Source: Capnocytophaga catalasegens | GTDB taxonomy: Bacteria > Bacteroidota > Bacteroidia > Flavobacteriales > Flavobacteriaceae | Direction: 5' to 3' | Length of the DNA stretch: 54,720 nt | Assembly (NCBI RefSeq): GCF_026005215.1 | Contig: NZ_BPMA01000023.1 | Location: 1-54,720 of the forward strand | Part shown: positions 1-7,010 of the stretch, in pieces | Layout: each line of letters begins with the position of its first letter | How positions within the stretch are numbered: the stretch's first letter is position 1 | The notes under the pieces: generated by a model | Told to the model about the DNA's origin: nothing | Seen by the model: only the letters and a program-made list of their open reading frames with translations | The model's database searches: none | Program-made: the position numbers and the translations under genes

Positions 1-39
1 TTCTGTACCGAAATGCGCCATGAAACTGAAAATATTCAT
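1..39 (-). mobile_element. 5' end of a probable IS1595-family transposase gene (partial)
   Basis: The minus strand has an ATG at 39 opening a 13-codon frame (MNIFSFMAHFGTE) that runs off the left edge. A TAnnTTTG promoter element (TATATTTG, complement of 57-64) lies 18 bases upstream of the ATG. From memory of the family, this start resembles Bacteroidetes IS1595-type transposases, but 13 residues are too few for certainty. The terminal inverted repeat of the element was not identified. The rest of the gene lies outside the window. Confidence 0.45.
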
Positions 40-116
40 AACTATTGATTTTGAGGCAAATATACAAAATTATTTTTAATTACGGATATACAAAAAAATT
101 AAAAATATCTAAATAC

Positions 117-287
117 AAAAAGCCCCAAGTGGGAGCTGTTGAAACCAGAGCTAACGCTATTGATTTGTATAGTATTACTACTATACGACTCCTTCGGGGC
201 AATGTTATATACAAGTGCAACACCTGTATAAAGTTGCTATATTTTTTATTTGGCAATAATCAATACAACTATTGCTCTGATTTCAAC
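117..287 (-). ncRNA. structured minus-strand RNA, possibly 6S-like
   Basis: This reads as a complete small transcription unit on the minus strand. The promoter is TTG (319-321), 19 bases, TATATTTG (292-299), placing the start near 286-287. The RNA begins GUUGAAAUCAGAGC, which pairs with GCUCUGGUUUCAAC near its 3' end: 14 pairs including one G-U. An internal loop follows, then a perfect 8-bp stem (UAUUGAUU/AAUCAAUA). Inside are further hairpins, including GTATAGTA-TTAC-TACTATAC (plus strand 167-186) and a CGAA-capped GC-rich stem. It ends in a terminator (stem AGCTCC/GGGGCT, 121-137, then TTTTT). A long closing stem, interior bubble, about 170 nt and independent transcription fit a 6S-type RNA. 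That identity is inference; the existence of a structured RNA is better supported. Confidence 0.7.
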
Positions 288-291
288 ACTG

Positions 292-321
292 CAAATATAC
301 GACTAATTTTTAAACTACCAA
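292..321 (-). promoter_or_regulatory. Bacteroidetes-type promoter for the 117-287 RNA
   Basis: The -7 element TATATTTG is the complement of 292-299. The -33 TTG is the complement of 319-321, with a 19-base spacer. It matches the Bacteroidetes primary sigma consensus closely. Confidence 0.7.
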
Positions 322-336
322 GTTTTTTGAAATTTT

Positions 337-366
337 TTTGAAAATTTAATTTTATTTGTAAATTTG
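337..366 (+). promoter_or_regulatory. promoter of the 392 lipoprotein gene
   Basis: TTTG at 337-340, then 18 bases, then TAAATTTG at 359-366. The ATG at 392 lies about 20 bases past the expected start. It diverges from the RNA promoter without overlapping it. Confidence 0.6.
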
Positions 367-391
367 CATTATTAAATTAAAATTTTCAAAA

Positions 392-1081
392 ATGAAAAAA
401 ATAGCACTAATGACAATTGCAATTATAATGATTGCTTGTACAAAAACAGAAGCTCCTGAATACTCTGTAACAATAGGAGCAATAAACCCTCCTGAATGGC
501 TGCAGGGAGATTGGGTAAGCACTGACGGGAACACGAACTTAGGGTTGGTTGTTTCAGCAGACAACATCATCAAAGATGGTGTTAATCAAAAAGAAGTAAT
601 GCAAGGGCAACGGATTATTTTTGAAGATGTTTTTAAATACTCACAAGACCAGTACATTTATACGTACGAACTTAAACAGTCTCTTGAAGTTTCAACTAAA
701 TATACGATAACTACCACTACGACTATATACAATGAAGATGGTACGGTAGCAAAAGATAGCAAAGGGAATGATAGAATTACAATAGATAAAAAAGACTACA
801 ACCCTTTACATTCGGCAAAATTCTTTAAAAGTCATTATACAAAAAGAGGTAGTAATGTAAATTTTAGAGCGTTTTTGGTTAATGGCGCATTATCGGAAGA
901 AAGTAATATCGTATATAAAAATGGAACTACTAAAAGAGAAACGAATATTACAGAAAACAACGTGAAATTAAAACAAGTAGTTGTTGAAGAAACAACGAAT
1001 TTTACGTTTGAAAACCTCAAAGGAATTACCGAACAGGAATTTTTAAACTTAATTATTCCGAGAACGTATAAAAAGAAATAA
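392..1081 (+). CDS. lipoprotein of unknown function
   Basis: A 229-residue protein with a short lipoprotein signal whose lipobox cysteine is C16 (IIMIAC), so it is probably lipid-anchored, in the outer membrane or periplasm. The mature part is polar and rich in Thr, Lys and Asn. Near its start is a WLQGDWVSTD stretch like those opening small beta-barrel lipoprotein domains (lipocalin-like folds in Bacteroidetes often begin with G-x-W); that fold is only a guess. No catalytic motif is visible. It is a single-gene unit with its own promoter (337-366) and a strong terminator (1102-1120), set between the RNA gene and the prophage remnant. Confidence 0.75.
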   Translation: MKKIALMTIAIIMIACTKTEAPEYSVTIGAINPPEWLQGDWVSTDGNTNLGLVVSADNIIKDGVNQKEVMQGQRIIFEDVFKYSQDQYIYTYELKQSLEVSTKYTITTTTTIYNEDGTVAKDSKGNDRITIDKKDYNPLHSAKFFKSHYTKRGSNVNFRAFLVNGALSEESNIVYKNGTTKRETNITENNVKLKQVVVEETTNFTFENLKGITEQEFLNLIIPRTYKKK

Positions 1082-1101
1082 TAAAAAATATAATCAATAA
1101 A

Positions 1102-1120
1102 ACCCTGCAATTTGCAGGGT
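1102..1120. terminator. terminator shared by convergent genes
   Basis: Inverted repeat ACCCTGC-AATTT-GCAGGGT followed by GTTTTATTTTT on the plus strand and preceded by A-rich sequence. It lies between the 392 lipoprotein gene and the convergent phage gene ending at 1124, and can serve both. Confidence 0.75.
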
Positions 1121-1123
1121 GTT

Positions 1124-1567
1124 TTATTTTTCCAACCAACTTTTCAGATGTGCAAAAACCTGCTCGTTGCGTATTTTTGTAATGTTTTCCAACACGAATG
1201 GCACAACGCCACTTTGCTCTACTGCTTTGTCAATAAATGGTTTAGCGGTCATTCTCATTTTATGCACTTTGTATCGATACGTAAATGAACGTGGTTTGGT
1301 GCGTGTGCGTTCGCTACCGGCTCGGAGGGTATCCACGCCGTAGTGTTGCACAAAGCCGTGTTGCTCCATTTTGATACTGATTTTGCGTAAATAACGAATC
1401 TTAGGGAAATTTTTTCCTCCGTACAGTCTCGTTTGATATGTACCTTTAACTTCTCGAATGGATTCTTTATCTCCTCTCGAAATGTGTGCCGAAAACTGCG
1501 ACATTTTGCCTCGCAAAGAGCTTTCAAGCATCTGTGCCGCTTTGCGTCCTATTTGTTGTTCTGTCAT
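1124..1567 (-). CDS. prophage protein, structural-type (conserved in Bacteroidetes prophages)
   Basis: A 147-residue basic protein, the last gene of the minus-strand prophage block. It opens with MTEQQIGRKAAQMLE and has central segments with many Arg, Gly and Tyr. In gene order and character it recalls small phage virion-morphogenesis or head-completion proteins of Bacteroidetes prophages. That is inference from memory of related loci, not a recognised domain. The frame is intact. It is separated from the preceding phage gene by a GC-rich palindromic insert (1572-1662), which probably breaks what was once tight operon spacing. Confidence 0.6.
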   Translation of the reverse strand: MTEQQIGRKAAQMLESSLRGKMSQFSAHISRGDKESIREVKGTYQTRLYGGKNFPKIRYLRKISIKMEQHGFVQHYGVDTLRAGSERTRTKPRSFTYRYKVHKMRMTAKPFIDKAVEQSGVVPFVLENITKIRNEQVFAHLKSWLEK

Positions 1568-1571
1568 AGCC

Positions 1572-1662
1572 TCACCCCCAGCCCCTCTCCGAAAGAGAGG
1601 GGTGACGTGCGTTGTCGTGGGGTTCGCACTTATTAAAGCCCCCTTCGTGGGGTTGGGGGACT
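1572..1662. repeat. GC-rich palindromic insert (dispersed-repeat-like)
   Basis: About 90 bases, much richer in G+C than the surroundings, lie exactly between two phage genes. It holds a hairpin with 8-bp arms CCCCTCTC (1582-1589) and GAGAGGGG (1595-1602), and a second C-rich/G-rich pair (CCCCC near 1639-1643 with GGGGG near 1655-1659). Blocks of this kind with CCCCCAGCCCCTCTCC are seen as short dispersed repeats in other bacterial genomes. Only one copy is in this window, so its repetitive nature is inference. Confidence 0.55.
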
Positions 1663-2161
1663 AACAATTCGTTATTCCATCTTCCCACACATTGCTATCA
1701 ACAATAAGTGGTTCTTTATTGCGAAAATGCACCACTACATCTACTCCATATACTTGTATATTCGGGTCCTCCACCGGATATATTTTTGTCATATCTTTTT
1801 CAAATGAACCGTACAGAAAATGCGTTTTGGTGTTATGATTTTTTTTGATACGTGCCAAAATCTGTAAAGCAATCTGTTCTGCTTTGTCAATAGCTTGTTG
1901 TTGCGCTTCGAAATTATCAAAAGCAGGATTGTGAAAAAGCACGCTGAATGTTAGTTTTCTCGTACCAATGGTGTTCATTTCGCCGCTGTCCAGCCCTAAT
2001 TCGTAGTTGAAAATGGTCAAAAAGGGCGAACCAATTCCTGCATACGAACCCATTTTTTGCTGTACTTCACGAGCAAAATATCCTGTAAAATCTTTAATAC
2101 TTTTGTGTTTCTGTGCAATATCTTTAAAGTATTCTTTTAATTGTAAGTAACTATTTTTCAT
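1661..2161 (-). CDS. prophage protein of unknown function
   Basis: A 166-residue protein encoded directly after the 2161-2915 phage gene: the TAA of that gene and this ATG share one base, a sign of translational coupling in one operon. No familiar domain is recognised. It is a mixed alpha/beta sequence with a short helical N-terminus and several aromatic-rich strands (for example IQVYGVDVVVHF near residue 142), compatible with a phage tail-terminator or neck-type protein; that role is a guess. The stop codon lies right at the edge of the GC-rich insert, so the natural C-terminus may have been altered. Confidence 0.6.
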   Translation of the reverse strand: MKNSYLQLKEYFKDIAQKHKSIKDFTGYFAREVQQKMGSYAGIGSPFLTIFNYELGLDSGEMNTIGTRKLTFSVLFHNPAFDNFEAQQQAIDKAEQIALQILARIKKNHNTKTHFLYGSFEKDMTKIYPVEDPNIQVYGVDVVVHFRNKEPLIVDSNVWEDGITNC

Positions 2162-2915
2162 TATGCGCTTGTTTTTTCGTTTCTAATGATTGATTCTTGT
2201 AACATATCTAAGAAATCATACACCAAAGTATCATTGCACTGATGCAAATTTCCTAATGGTTGTCGCTCGTCCATAGCCATCGAATAAATAACCTTAGAGA
2301 AAGAAACGTATTTTTGACTTCTAAAATTTGGTTTTAATGCTTCATCTTCTTTTTTTGCTTTTGGAAAAATCTTCAAATATCGCTCGGTGATATATTCTCG
2401 AACACAAAGAAAAGTAAAGATGATTTGGCAACGTAGTTTTTCATTGATTTTATCCGTAATTTCTGCTACTTTTGGTAAATTCAACGTATCAAAACCGCTC
2501 TTTAACGTGTAGAGCGAAGCCACCAACTGCCGTGCGTATAGCTTTTTGTCTTTCGGATTTTTGCACGTACGATATTTATAAAAAATAGCATCGCAAACCG
2601 AAAATTGCTTGATAGTGCAAGTCTTGATTCTTGCACCAGGAGTTTTTAGTCGTTTAGAAATATCGGGAAACGTATGCAAGTCTCGCTGTTGTAGCAACGT
2701 TTCCACATACGGCGTTAATACCGAAATAGGTACTTGATATAACACTCGATACCAACGTATTTTTGCCCAAAATGTTTTTTCTGCATTATCAGTATTTTTA
2801 ATAATTTGATAACCAGATGCGAATCATTTATTTTGTCAGAAAGAAGCAAAAAAGCAATTTCTTTTTTCTGCCAAGCGGTAAGTTCTTTCCATTTTGTTGG
2901 TATGGTGATTTTCAT
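2161..2915 (-). pseudogene. frameshifted prophage gene (two-part reading frame)
   Basis: Two minus-strand frames together make one phage gene of about 250 codons. The first (2915 to 2715) starts MKITIPTKWKELTAWQKKE; the second carries the rest to 2161. If the second frame is read upstream of its first ATG, it continues as AEKTFWAKIRWYRVLYQVPIS, while the first frame soon ends with unrelated residues. So a one-base indel lies between about 2775 and 2800, where there are A5 and A6 runs on the coding strand. From memory, homologous proteins in Bacteroidetes prophages carry both halves in one chain. The start overlaps the methylase stop (2912-2915), so these were co-transcribed. Function unknown; a tail-related role is possible. 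Confidence 0.7.
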
Positions 2916-3472
2916 TCTATGGGATAATTTGCTATTAATATTTCTGTTTTCGTTGTTCCTTTCAAATTCGAGCTTCCCAAGTTTAATTTAATTCTTTTTT
3001 GATACCAACCCATTTTATCAACATATTTTGTGAGTTCTTCGTTTTGGTACGAACTCAACAAAAATTTTCCTTTAATCTGAGATAATGTTTCCAAAAGTTC
3101 ATCAAAATGTATCTGTTCGTATCCTCCGTAATGACCTTGTCGAGCTCCAACATACGGTGGGTCGCAATAAACAAATGTATTTTCACTATCGTGTGCCTTG
3201 ACAACAACACAGGCATCATTGTTTTCTATCTGAACAGTTTGTAGTCTTTCCGAGTATAATTTGTCAAAACTTCGTATTTTGTTACTCAAATTTCGTTGAT
3301 TTTTTCCTGACTTCAAAAAGCGACAATTTCCAATTTCATTAGAAAACCCATTATTGGTTACGTACCAAAATGCCCACGCACGAGTAATTCTATCAAATAT
3401 ATAAGACGAATGATAAATAACTAATGCTGATTTGTAAATCTCTCGATTGATGATATACTTGATGTTCAGGAA
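2912..3472 (-). pseudogene. truncated D12-class adenine-specific DNA methyltransferase
   Basis: The frame holds the catalytic DPPY motif (TFVYCDPPYVGA) and a C-terminal Dam-like part, typical of phage N6-adenine methylases acting on GATC-like sites. Reading is open from just after the TAA at 3473-3475. The earliest codons already match the middle of such enzymes (INREIYKSALVIYHSS, then WAFWYVTNNGFS). The N-terminal SAM-binding FxGxG segment is missing. No good start codon lies at the right place; only TTG at 3316 opens the visible ORF. The fragment abuts, in the same frame, the stop of the 64-codon gene upstream, which suggests a deletion joined them. Very likely non-functional. Confidence 0.75.
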
Positions 3473-3667
3473 TTAAAGGTAAAATATACGACAACATAGA
3501 TCATCTTCACTTTCAGCCTGTAACAACTCTTTTGCTCGCTGGCGAATCTCTTTTGCTTGTTCGGAATTGAACACATATTTAAGGCTCATATCCACCGTTT
3601 GCATCGTTACAGAAAATTCTTTTGCAATTTCTTTCTTTAACTCTGGGTGTACTCGTATTTTTTTCAT
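3473..3667 (-). CDS. small prophage protein transcribed divergently from the repressor
   Basis: A 64-residue basic protein starting MKKIRVHPELKKEIAKEFSVT. The segment KEFSVTMQTVDMSLKYVFNS looks like a short helix-turn-helix (an initiator-type sequence, with SVTMQTVDMSLKYV as turn and recognition helix), so a Cro-like or phage-regulatory DNA-binding role is plausible but unproven. It is the first gene of the minus-strand phage operon. Its promoter (TATATTTG, complement of 3696-3703, with TTG at 3725-3727) lies in the 62-bp space shared with the repressor. The last residues (CCRIFYL) look unlike the rest and may come from the deletion that truncated the methylase. Confidence 0.6.
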   Translation of the reverse strand: MKKIRVHPELKKEIAKEFSVTMQTVDMSLKYVFNSEQAKEIRQRAKELLQAESEDDLCCRIFYL

Positions 3668-3686
3668 TATTTTGTCCTTTTAAATT

Positions 3687-3727
3687 GATGGTGCAAATAT
3701 AGTTAATAAATTTACTAATATCCAAAT
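3687..3727. promoter_or_regulatory. overlapping divergent phage promoters with a candidate operator
   Basis: Minus strand: TATATTTG (complement of 3696-3703), 21-base spacer, TTG (complement of 3725-3727). Plus strand: TTG at 3687-3689, 19-base spacer, TAAATTTA at 3709-3716, a near-consensus -7. The two overlap face to face. An imperfect 18-bp dyad, TAGTTAATAAATTTACTA (3702-3719), sits over both -7 elements and is a candidate repressor operator (7 of 9 positions symmetric). Confidence 0.55.
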
Positions 3728-3729
3728 TT

Positions 3730-4146
3730 ATGGACAATAATTTTTCTAATATTAAAGAAAGAATTTTACAATTATCTAAAAATAAAGGGTTTTCATTTGA
3801 AAAATTTTTTGATGAAATTGGAATGAGTTACGGAAATTTTAAAGGACAAAACAAAAAAAGACCTATAAATTCAGATGCAATAGTTAATATATTAACTCTA
3901 ATTCCTGATGTAAATCCGACTTGGTTACTCACAGGAAAGGGCGAAATGTTTAAAAGTGAGGTAAAAAATGAGACTCAACCTGCTAATAATGTTTTATTAG
4001 AGCAAGAAAACGCCTTTTTAAAAGAAAAAAACGCTTTATTAGAAGAAAACAAAGCGTTGTTACAAGAAAAAGTAGCCAAGTTAGAGGCTGAGGTACAGGC
4101 GTTAAAGTCATCATCTCAAAGTATGCGTGCCATTCAACCAAGCTAG
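3730..4146 (+). CDS. phage-type repressor with a C-terminal coiled coil
   Basis: A 138-residue protein. Residues about 8-65 form a helix-turn-helix of the Bacteroidetes phage-repressor type (helices around ILQLSKNKGFSFEKFFDEIG and MSYGNFKG, then DVNPTWLLTGKGEMF), which binds operator DNA. Residues about 85-125 are a leucine/glutamate heptad coiled coil (EENKALLQEKVAKLEAEV), probably for dimerisation. No LexA-like protease domain is present. Transcribed divergently from the small phage gene at 3473. The stop at 4144-4146 may be premature: the +1 frame goes on into a CPACG-containing tail ending at 4225. Confidence 0.7.
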   Translation: MDNNFSNIKERILQLSKNKGFSFEKFFDEIGMSYGNFKGQNKKRPINSDAIVNILTLIPDVNPTWLLTGKGEMFKSEVKNETQPANNVLLEQENAFLKEKNALLEENKALLQEKVAKLEAEVQALKSSSQSMRAIQPS

Positions 4147-4225
4147 CCAACACAACCAACCAGTCGTTAATTATTGCCCTGCTTGTGGAGTTATTGTGCA
4201 GTGCATCACACATAATAATGAGTAA
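4147..4225 (+). other. possible frameshifted zinc-ribbon tail of the repressor
   Basis: In the +1 frame relative to the repressor, the sequence after its stop reads QHNQPVVNYCPACGVIVQC and then stops at 4223-4225. A CxxC knuckle directly after a coiled-coil repressor could be its original C-terminus, separated by a small indel; the AGCTAGC at the junction has a 4-base overlap duplication. Alternatively the coincidence is meaningless. Confidence 0.35.
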
Positions 4226-4427
4226 ATATACAGCTTAATATATATGTTTTTTTTAATGTTTTTATATTAAGTTATTGAAAATCAATAATATACACAATTT
4301 AAGAACTTGCAAAATGGGTTAAACTCAAAGCAGAAGTATATCATTTTAACTGAATTTAACTAAAAAACATAACCAACCCACGCTTAAAAAAATACATAAA
4401 TGCGTACCCAACTGAATACCCAACTTT

Positions 4428-4489
4428 TAAAATGGTAATTTTTGGGGTAAGTCAACCCTTTTTGCTAACTCCAGTAAAATGGTAATTTT
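4428..4489. repeat. 15-bp direct repeat pair
   Basis: TAAAATGGTAATTTT occurs at 4428-4442 and 4475-4489, 47 bases apart, in the non-coding stretch right of the phage repressor. Confidence 0.7.
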
Positions 4490-4525
4490 ATAGGTACTTT
4501 TAACTTGGTTTCTGGGTATAAAAAA

Positions 4526-4546
4526 AGCCCAAAAAGGGGCTATTTT
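4526..4546 (+). terminator. terminator-like hairpin
   Basis: AGCCC-AAAAA-GGGGCT followed by ATTTTAT. It has no gene immediately upstream and may be the end of a lost phage gene. Confidence 0.45.
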
Positions 4547-4649
4547 ATAAGGGTTTAAGTACATTTTAAGGGGTTAAATTACGGTAAAGGTTTAATAGAT
4601 GTTTTTTTCTTTAAAATCTTTCGGTAAAAATATGCATAATTACGGATAA

Positions 4650-4758
4650 TGTACATTTCATTTTACCTTAAAAATCAGGCTTTTTTTGTTATAATCCCTT
4701 TATTTTAAGGCTTTTTTGGGCTTTTTTGTTTTATCTGTTTTTGTACATTTCATTTTAC
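4650..4758. repeat. 17-bp direct repeat pair
   Basis: TGTACATTTCATTTTAC occurs at 4650-4666 and 4742-4758, exactly 92 bases apart. Confidence 0.75.
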
Positions 4759-4943
4759 TGTCCATAATACAATTTTAAATTGTTTGTATTATAATTTTGG
4801 TTATTTTATCATAAATATTTTTTAAAAGTGATAAATTAAAATATAGTAATGTCATAGTTTTTATAGAATATTAAAAAAAAAAATTATAAAAAAATAATTT
4901 ATTAAATAATAAAGTTATAAATTTACACCCAAAATATTTTGAA

Positions 4944-5426
4944 ATGAAAGTAGCGGTTATTATGGGGAGTATTAGTGATATGCCAGTAATGCAAGAAGCG
5001 ATACATTTTCTCCAAGAAATACAAGTTGAAGTTGAAATTGATATTGTTTCGGCTCATCGAACACCCGAAAAATTAGTGAATTTTAGCCAAAATGCTCATA
5101 AAAGAGGGATAAGTATCATAATAGCAGGAGCGGGTGGAGCAGCTCATCTTCCAGGGATGGTAGCTTCGATGTCTCCATTGCCTGTTATAGGAGTTCCTAT
5201 CAAAAGTAGCAACTCAATAGATGGTTGGGATTCTGTACTTTCTATTTTACAAATGCCTGCTGGTGTTCCTGTGGCGACTGTGGCGCTTAATGGTGCCAAA
5301 AATGCAGGAATATTGGCTGCACAAATACTTGGTGTGAATGACAAACATTTACAAGAACGCATACTTATTTATAAAAAAAAATTGGAACAAATAGTTTTAG
5401 AAGCATCAGAGAATTTAAAAAAATAA
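4944..5426 (+). CDS. purE: N5-carboxyaminoimidazole ribonucleotide mutase (PurE)
   Basis: A 160-residue cytosolic enzyme of purine synthesis that shifts the carboxyl group of N5-CAIR to make CAIR. The class I PurE motifs are all visible: GSISD near residue 8, SAHRTP near 40 with the catalytic histidine, AGxAAHLPG near 64, and MPAGVPVATVALN near 110. Length is typical. The ATG at 4944 follows a long A+T-rich leader. The next gene (5428) starts one base after this stop, so a lipoprotein gene seems to be co-transcribed. The usual partner purK is not in the window. Confidence 0.95.
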   Translation: MKVAVIMGSISDMPVMQEAIHFLQEIQVEVEIDIVSAHRTPEKLVNFSQNAHKRGISIIIAGAGGAAHLPGMVASMSPLPVIGVPIKSSNSIDGWDSVLSILQMPAGVPVATVALNGAKNAGILAAQILGVNDKHLQERILIYKKKLEQIVLEASENLKK

Positions 5427-5427
5427 G

Positions 5428-6873
5428 ATGATGAAAAATCCTCAAAAAAAATATTTTTCATATATATTTGCTTGTTTAGGCTTGCTGATAGAGAGTTGTA
5501 AACAAGACTCTCAAAAACAACAAATTACACAGATAGAAAAACCTATTGTGTATTATGATTCACTTTGGAACAGGTCGCAACCGAACAGAGCGGTATATTT
5601 TCGTAAAATAATTACAAAAGATACAATTATTGAACGAAGTGATTACACAATGTCGGATTCCACTTTGGTAAGAAAAGAAATGTATTCGCTTGATGGAAAA
5701 CGAAATGGAAATTTTTTTGATGCTCTGACACAACGTACTTTGGAAGAATATTATTATAATAATCTTCCAACATTTCGGATTGAATATCAGACAGGAAAAC
5801 CTAATCAAGCCAAAATAGAAACTGTTTTTGACGAAAAAGGGCAAGAAAAATTTAAATTGTTTTATGATGAGGAAGGGGTTTATATAGGAACTTTTTATTT
5901 TTCTTCAGAAAATCGAGGCAATGGAACAACAGTTCAATACCGATTTCCAGAGATGAAAGTAGCTAAAGTTGAACAATATGACAAAGAACAGAATCTAATA
6001 TTGGAAAGTAAATATACCTTAGATGGTTATGTTTATTACAAATTTCAAAGAGAAAGTAATACACAAGGGCGTGAAATTTACCTCAATTCAGAAGGAGAAA
6101 AAATAGCAGAATTACAACTAATTGCTCAGAAAGGACAGCGTTATAAACCTTATAGTGGCACACAATTATATATTGATTGGAAAACGGGAATAATTTTAAA
6201 TAAAACACAATATATTGATTATCAGAAAGAATGTGAGTATAAATATGATGATAAAGGGATTCTTCGTCAAGAAGATATGTTTATTGATGGACGAAAATCA
6301 AGTACACTTTATTATTCGAATAAGAAAAAACCAGAACAATTAGTGTATGATTTGAATGAAAATCCATATGAAGGCGTGTTGTATGATAATATTTTGCTAC
6401 CTAAAAGTCGAATTGGTTTTAAAAAAGGACAATTGATTCAGAAACAATTTTATTTTGATGGAATATTGCGCCAATCAGAAGATTTTGACGAAAAGAAAAA
6501 TCGAACCCAATATCGTATATATGATTCCAAAGGAAAGTTAGCTTATACTTATGTGATTGATATTGATAAAAATATTAAAGAAAATGAAGTAGAAATTATT
6601 TCATATCGCAAAAATAGAGTTATCGCCAAAGCTTCATTATTAAATGACCTTATTACCAAAGGAAGAATAAAATTTTATCAAGGAAAAAATTTGGTCGAAT
6701 ATAGTCGAAAGGGAGATGTTATAACCAAAGATTATTTTGATAATTCAGGAAAAATAATTAAAAAAATTCAAGCCAATGCTGATATTCGCTCAAACGACCC
6801 TCTATTTGATGAGATTCATTTCAAAATAGAACAATTATATGACCCTGTGGTGGAACTTACTGAAACTAAGTGA
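5428..6873 (+). CDS. putative lipoprotein with MORN/YwqK-like repeats
   Basis: A 481-residue protein with an N-terminal signal and a possible lipobox cysteine (LLIESC, about residue 24). The body is a run of short Tyr/Gly/Lys-rich strands of the kind seen in toxin-antitoxin-annotated YwqK/MORN-like beta-repeat proteins of Bacteroidetes, for example SKYTLDGYVYYKFQ and DDKGILRQEDMFIDGRKS. Such proteins probably form a long repeat sheet at the cell surface or in the periplasm; the function is not known. It begins one base after purE. Two starts are possible (MM); the second Met would shorten it by one residue. No terminator with a clear stem was seen after it. Confidence 0.65.
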   Translation: MMKNPQKKYFSYIFACLGLLIESCKQDSQKQQITQIEKPIVYYDSLWNRSQPNRAVYFRKIITKDTIIERSDYTMSDSTLVRKEMYSLDGKRNGNFFDALTQRTLEEYYYNNLPTFRIEYQTGKPNQAKIETVFDEKGQEKFKLFYDEEGVYIGTFYFSSENRGNGTTVQYRFPEMKVAKVEQYDKEQNLILESKYTLDGYVYYKFQRESNTQGREIYLNSEGEKIAELQLIAQKGQRYKPYSGTQLYIDWKTGIILNKTQYIDYQKECEYKYDDKGILRQEDMFIDGRKSSTLYYSNKKKPEQLVYDLNENPYEGVLYDNILLPKSRIGFKKGQLIQKQFYFDGILRQSEDFDEKKNRTQYRIYDSKGKLAYTYVIDIDKNIKENEVEIISYRKNRVIAKASLLNDLITKGRIKFYQGKNLVEYSRKGDVITKDYFDNSGKIIKKIQANADIRSNDPLFDEIHFKIEQLYDPVVELTETK

Positions 6874-7010
6874 GTTTGTAGCATATCAATATAAAAAAAT
6901 ACTATTTTAAGCGTTAATTGGGATAAATTTATAAATTAAATACTTGCTTTTTTTTATTCTTTGATAGAAATTTGCCCAAATTCTAAATATTGACTTCAAA
7001 TTTTGGTTTT

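Larger units (their letters stand above)
4226..4943. other. repeat-rich stretch with no gene between prophage remnant and purE
   Basis: About 720 A+T-rich bases without a convincing ORF. They hold a 15-bp direct repeat TAAAATGGTAATTTT (4428-4442 and 4475-4489), a 17-bp direct repeat TGTACATTTCATTTTAC (4650-4666 and 4742-4758), and a terminator-like hairpin (4526-4546). It looks like the non-coding end of the phage element (attachment, arm-site or replication-type repeats), but no integrase gene and no duplicated attachment core could be shown. Confidence 0.5.

Noticed and set aside
117-287. tracrRNA-like element or MITE with terminal inverted repeats
   Set aside because: There is no cas9 or CRISPR repeat to pair with, and no target-site duplication. 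Promoter and terminator at the ends favour a transcribed RNA.
45-341. 98-codon plus-strand ORF
   Set aside because: It reads antisense through the structured RNA and has no promoter, ribosome-binding site or protein-like composition.
6990-7010. TTG start giving a longer L,D-transpeptidase protein
   Set aside because: The ATG at 7011 starts exactly at the signal peptide; the extra seven residues would spoil it.
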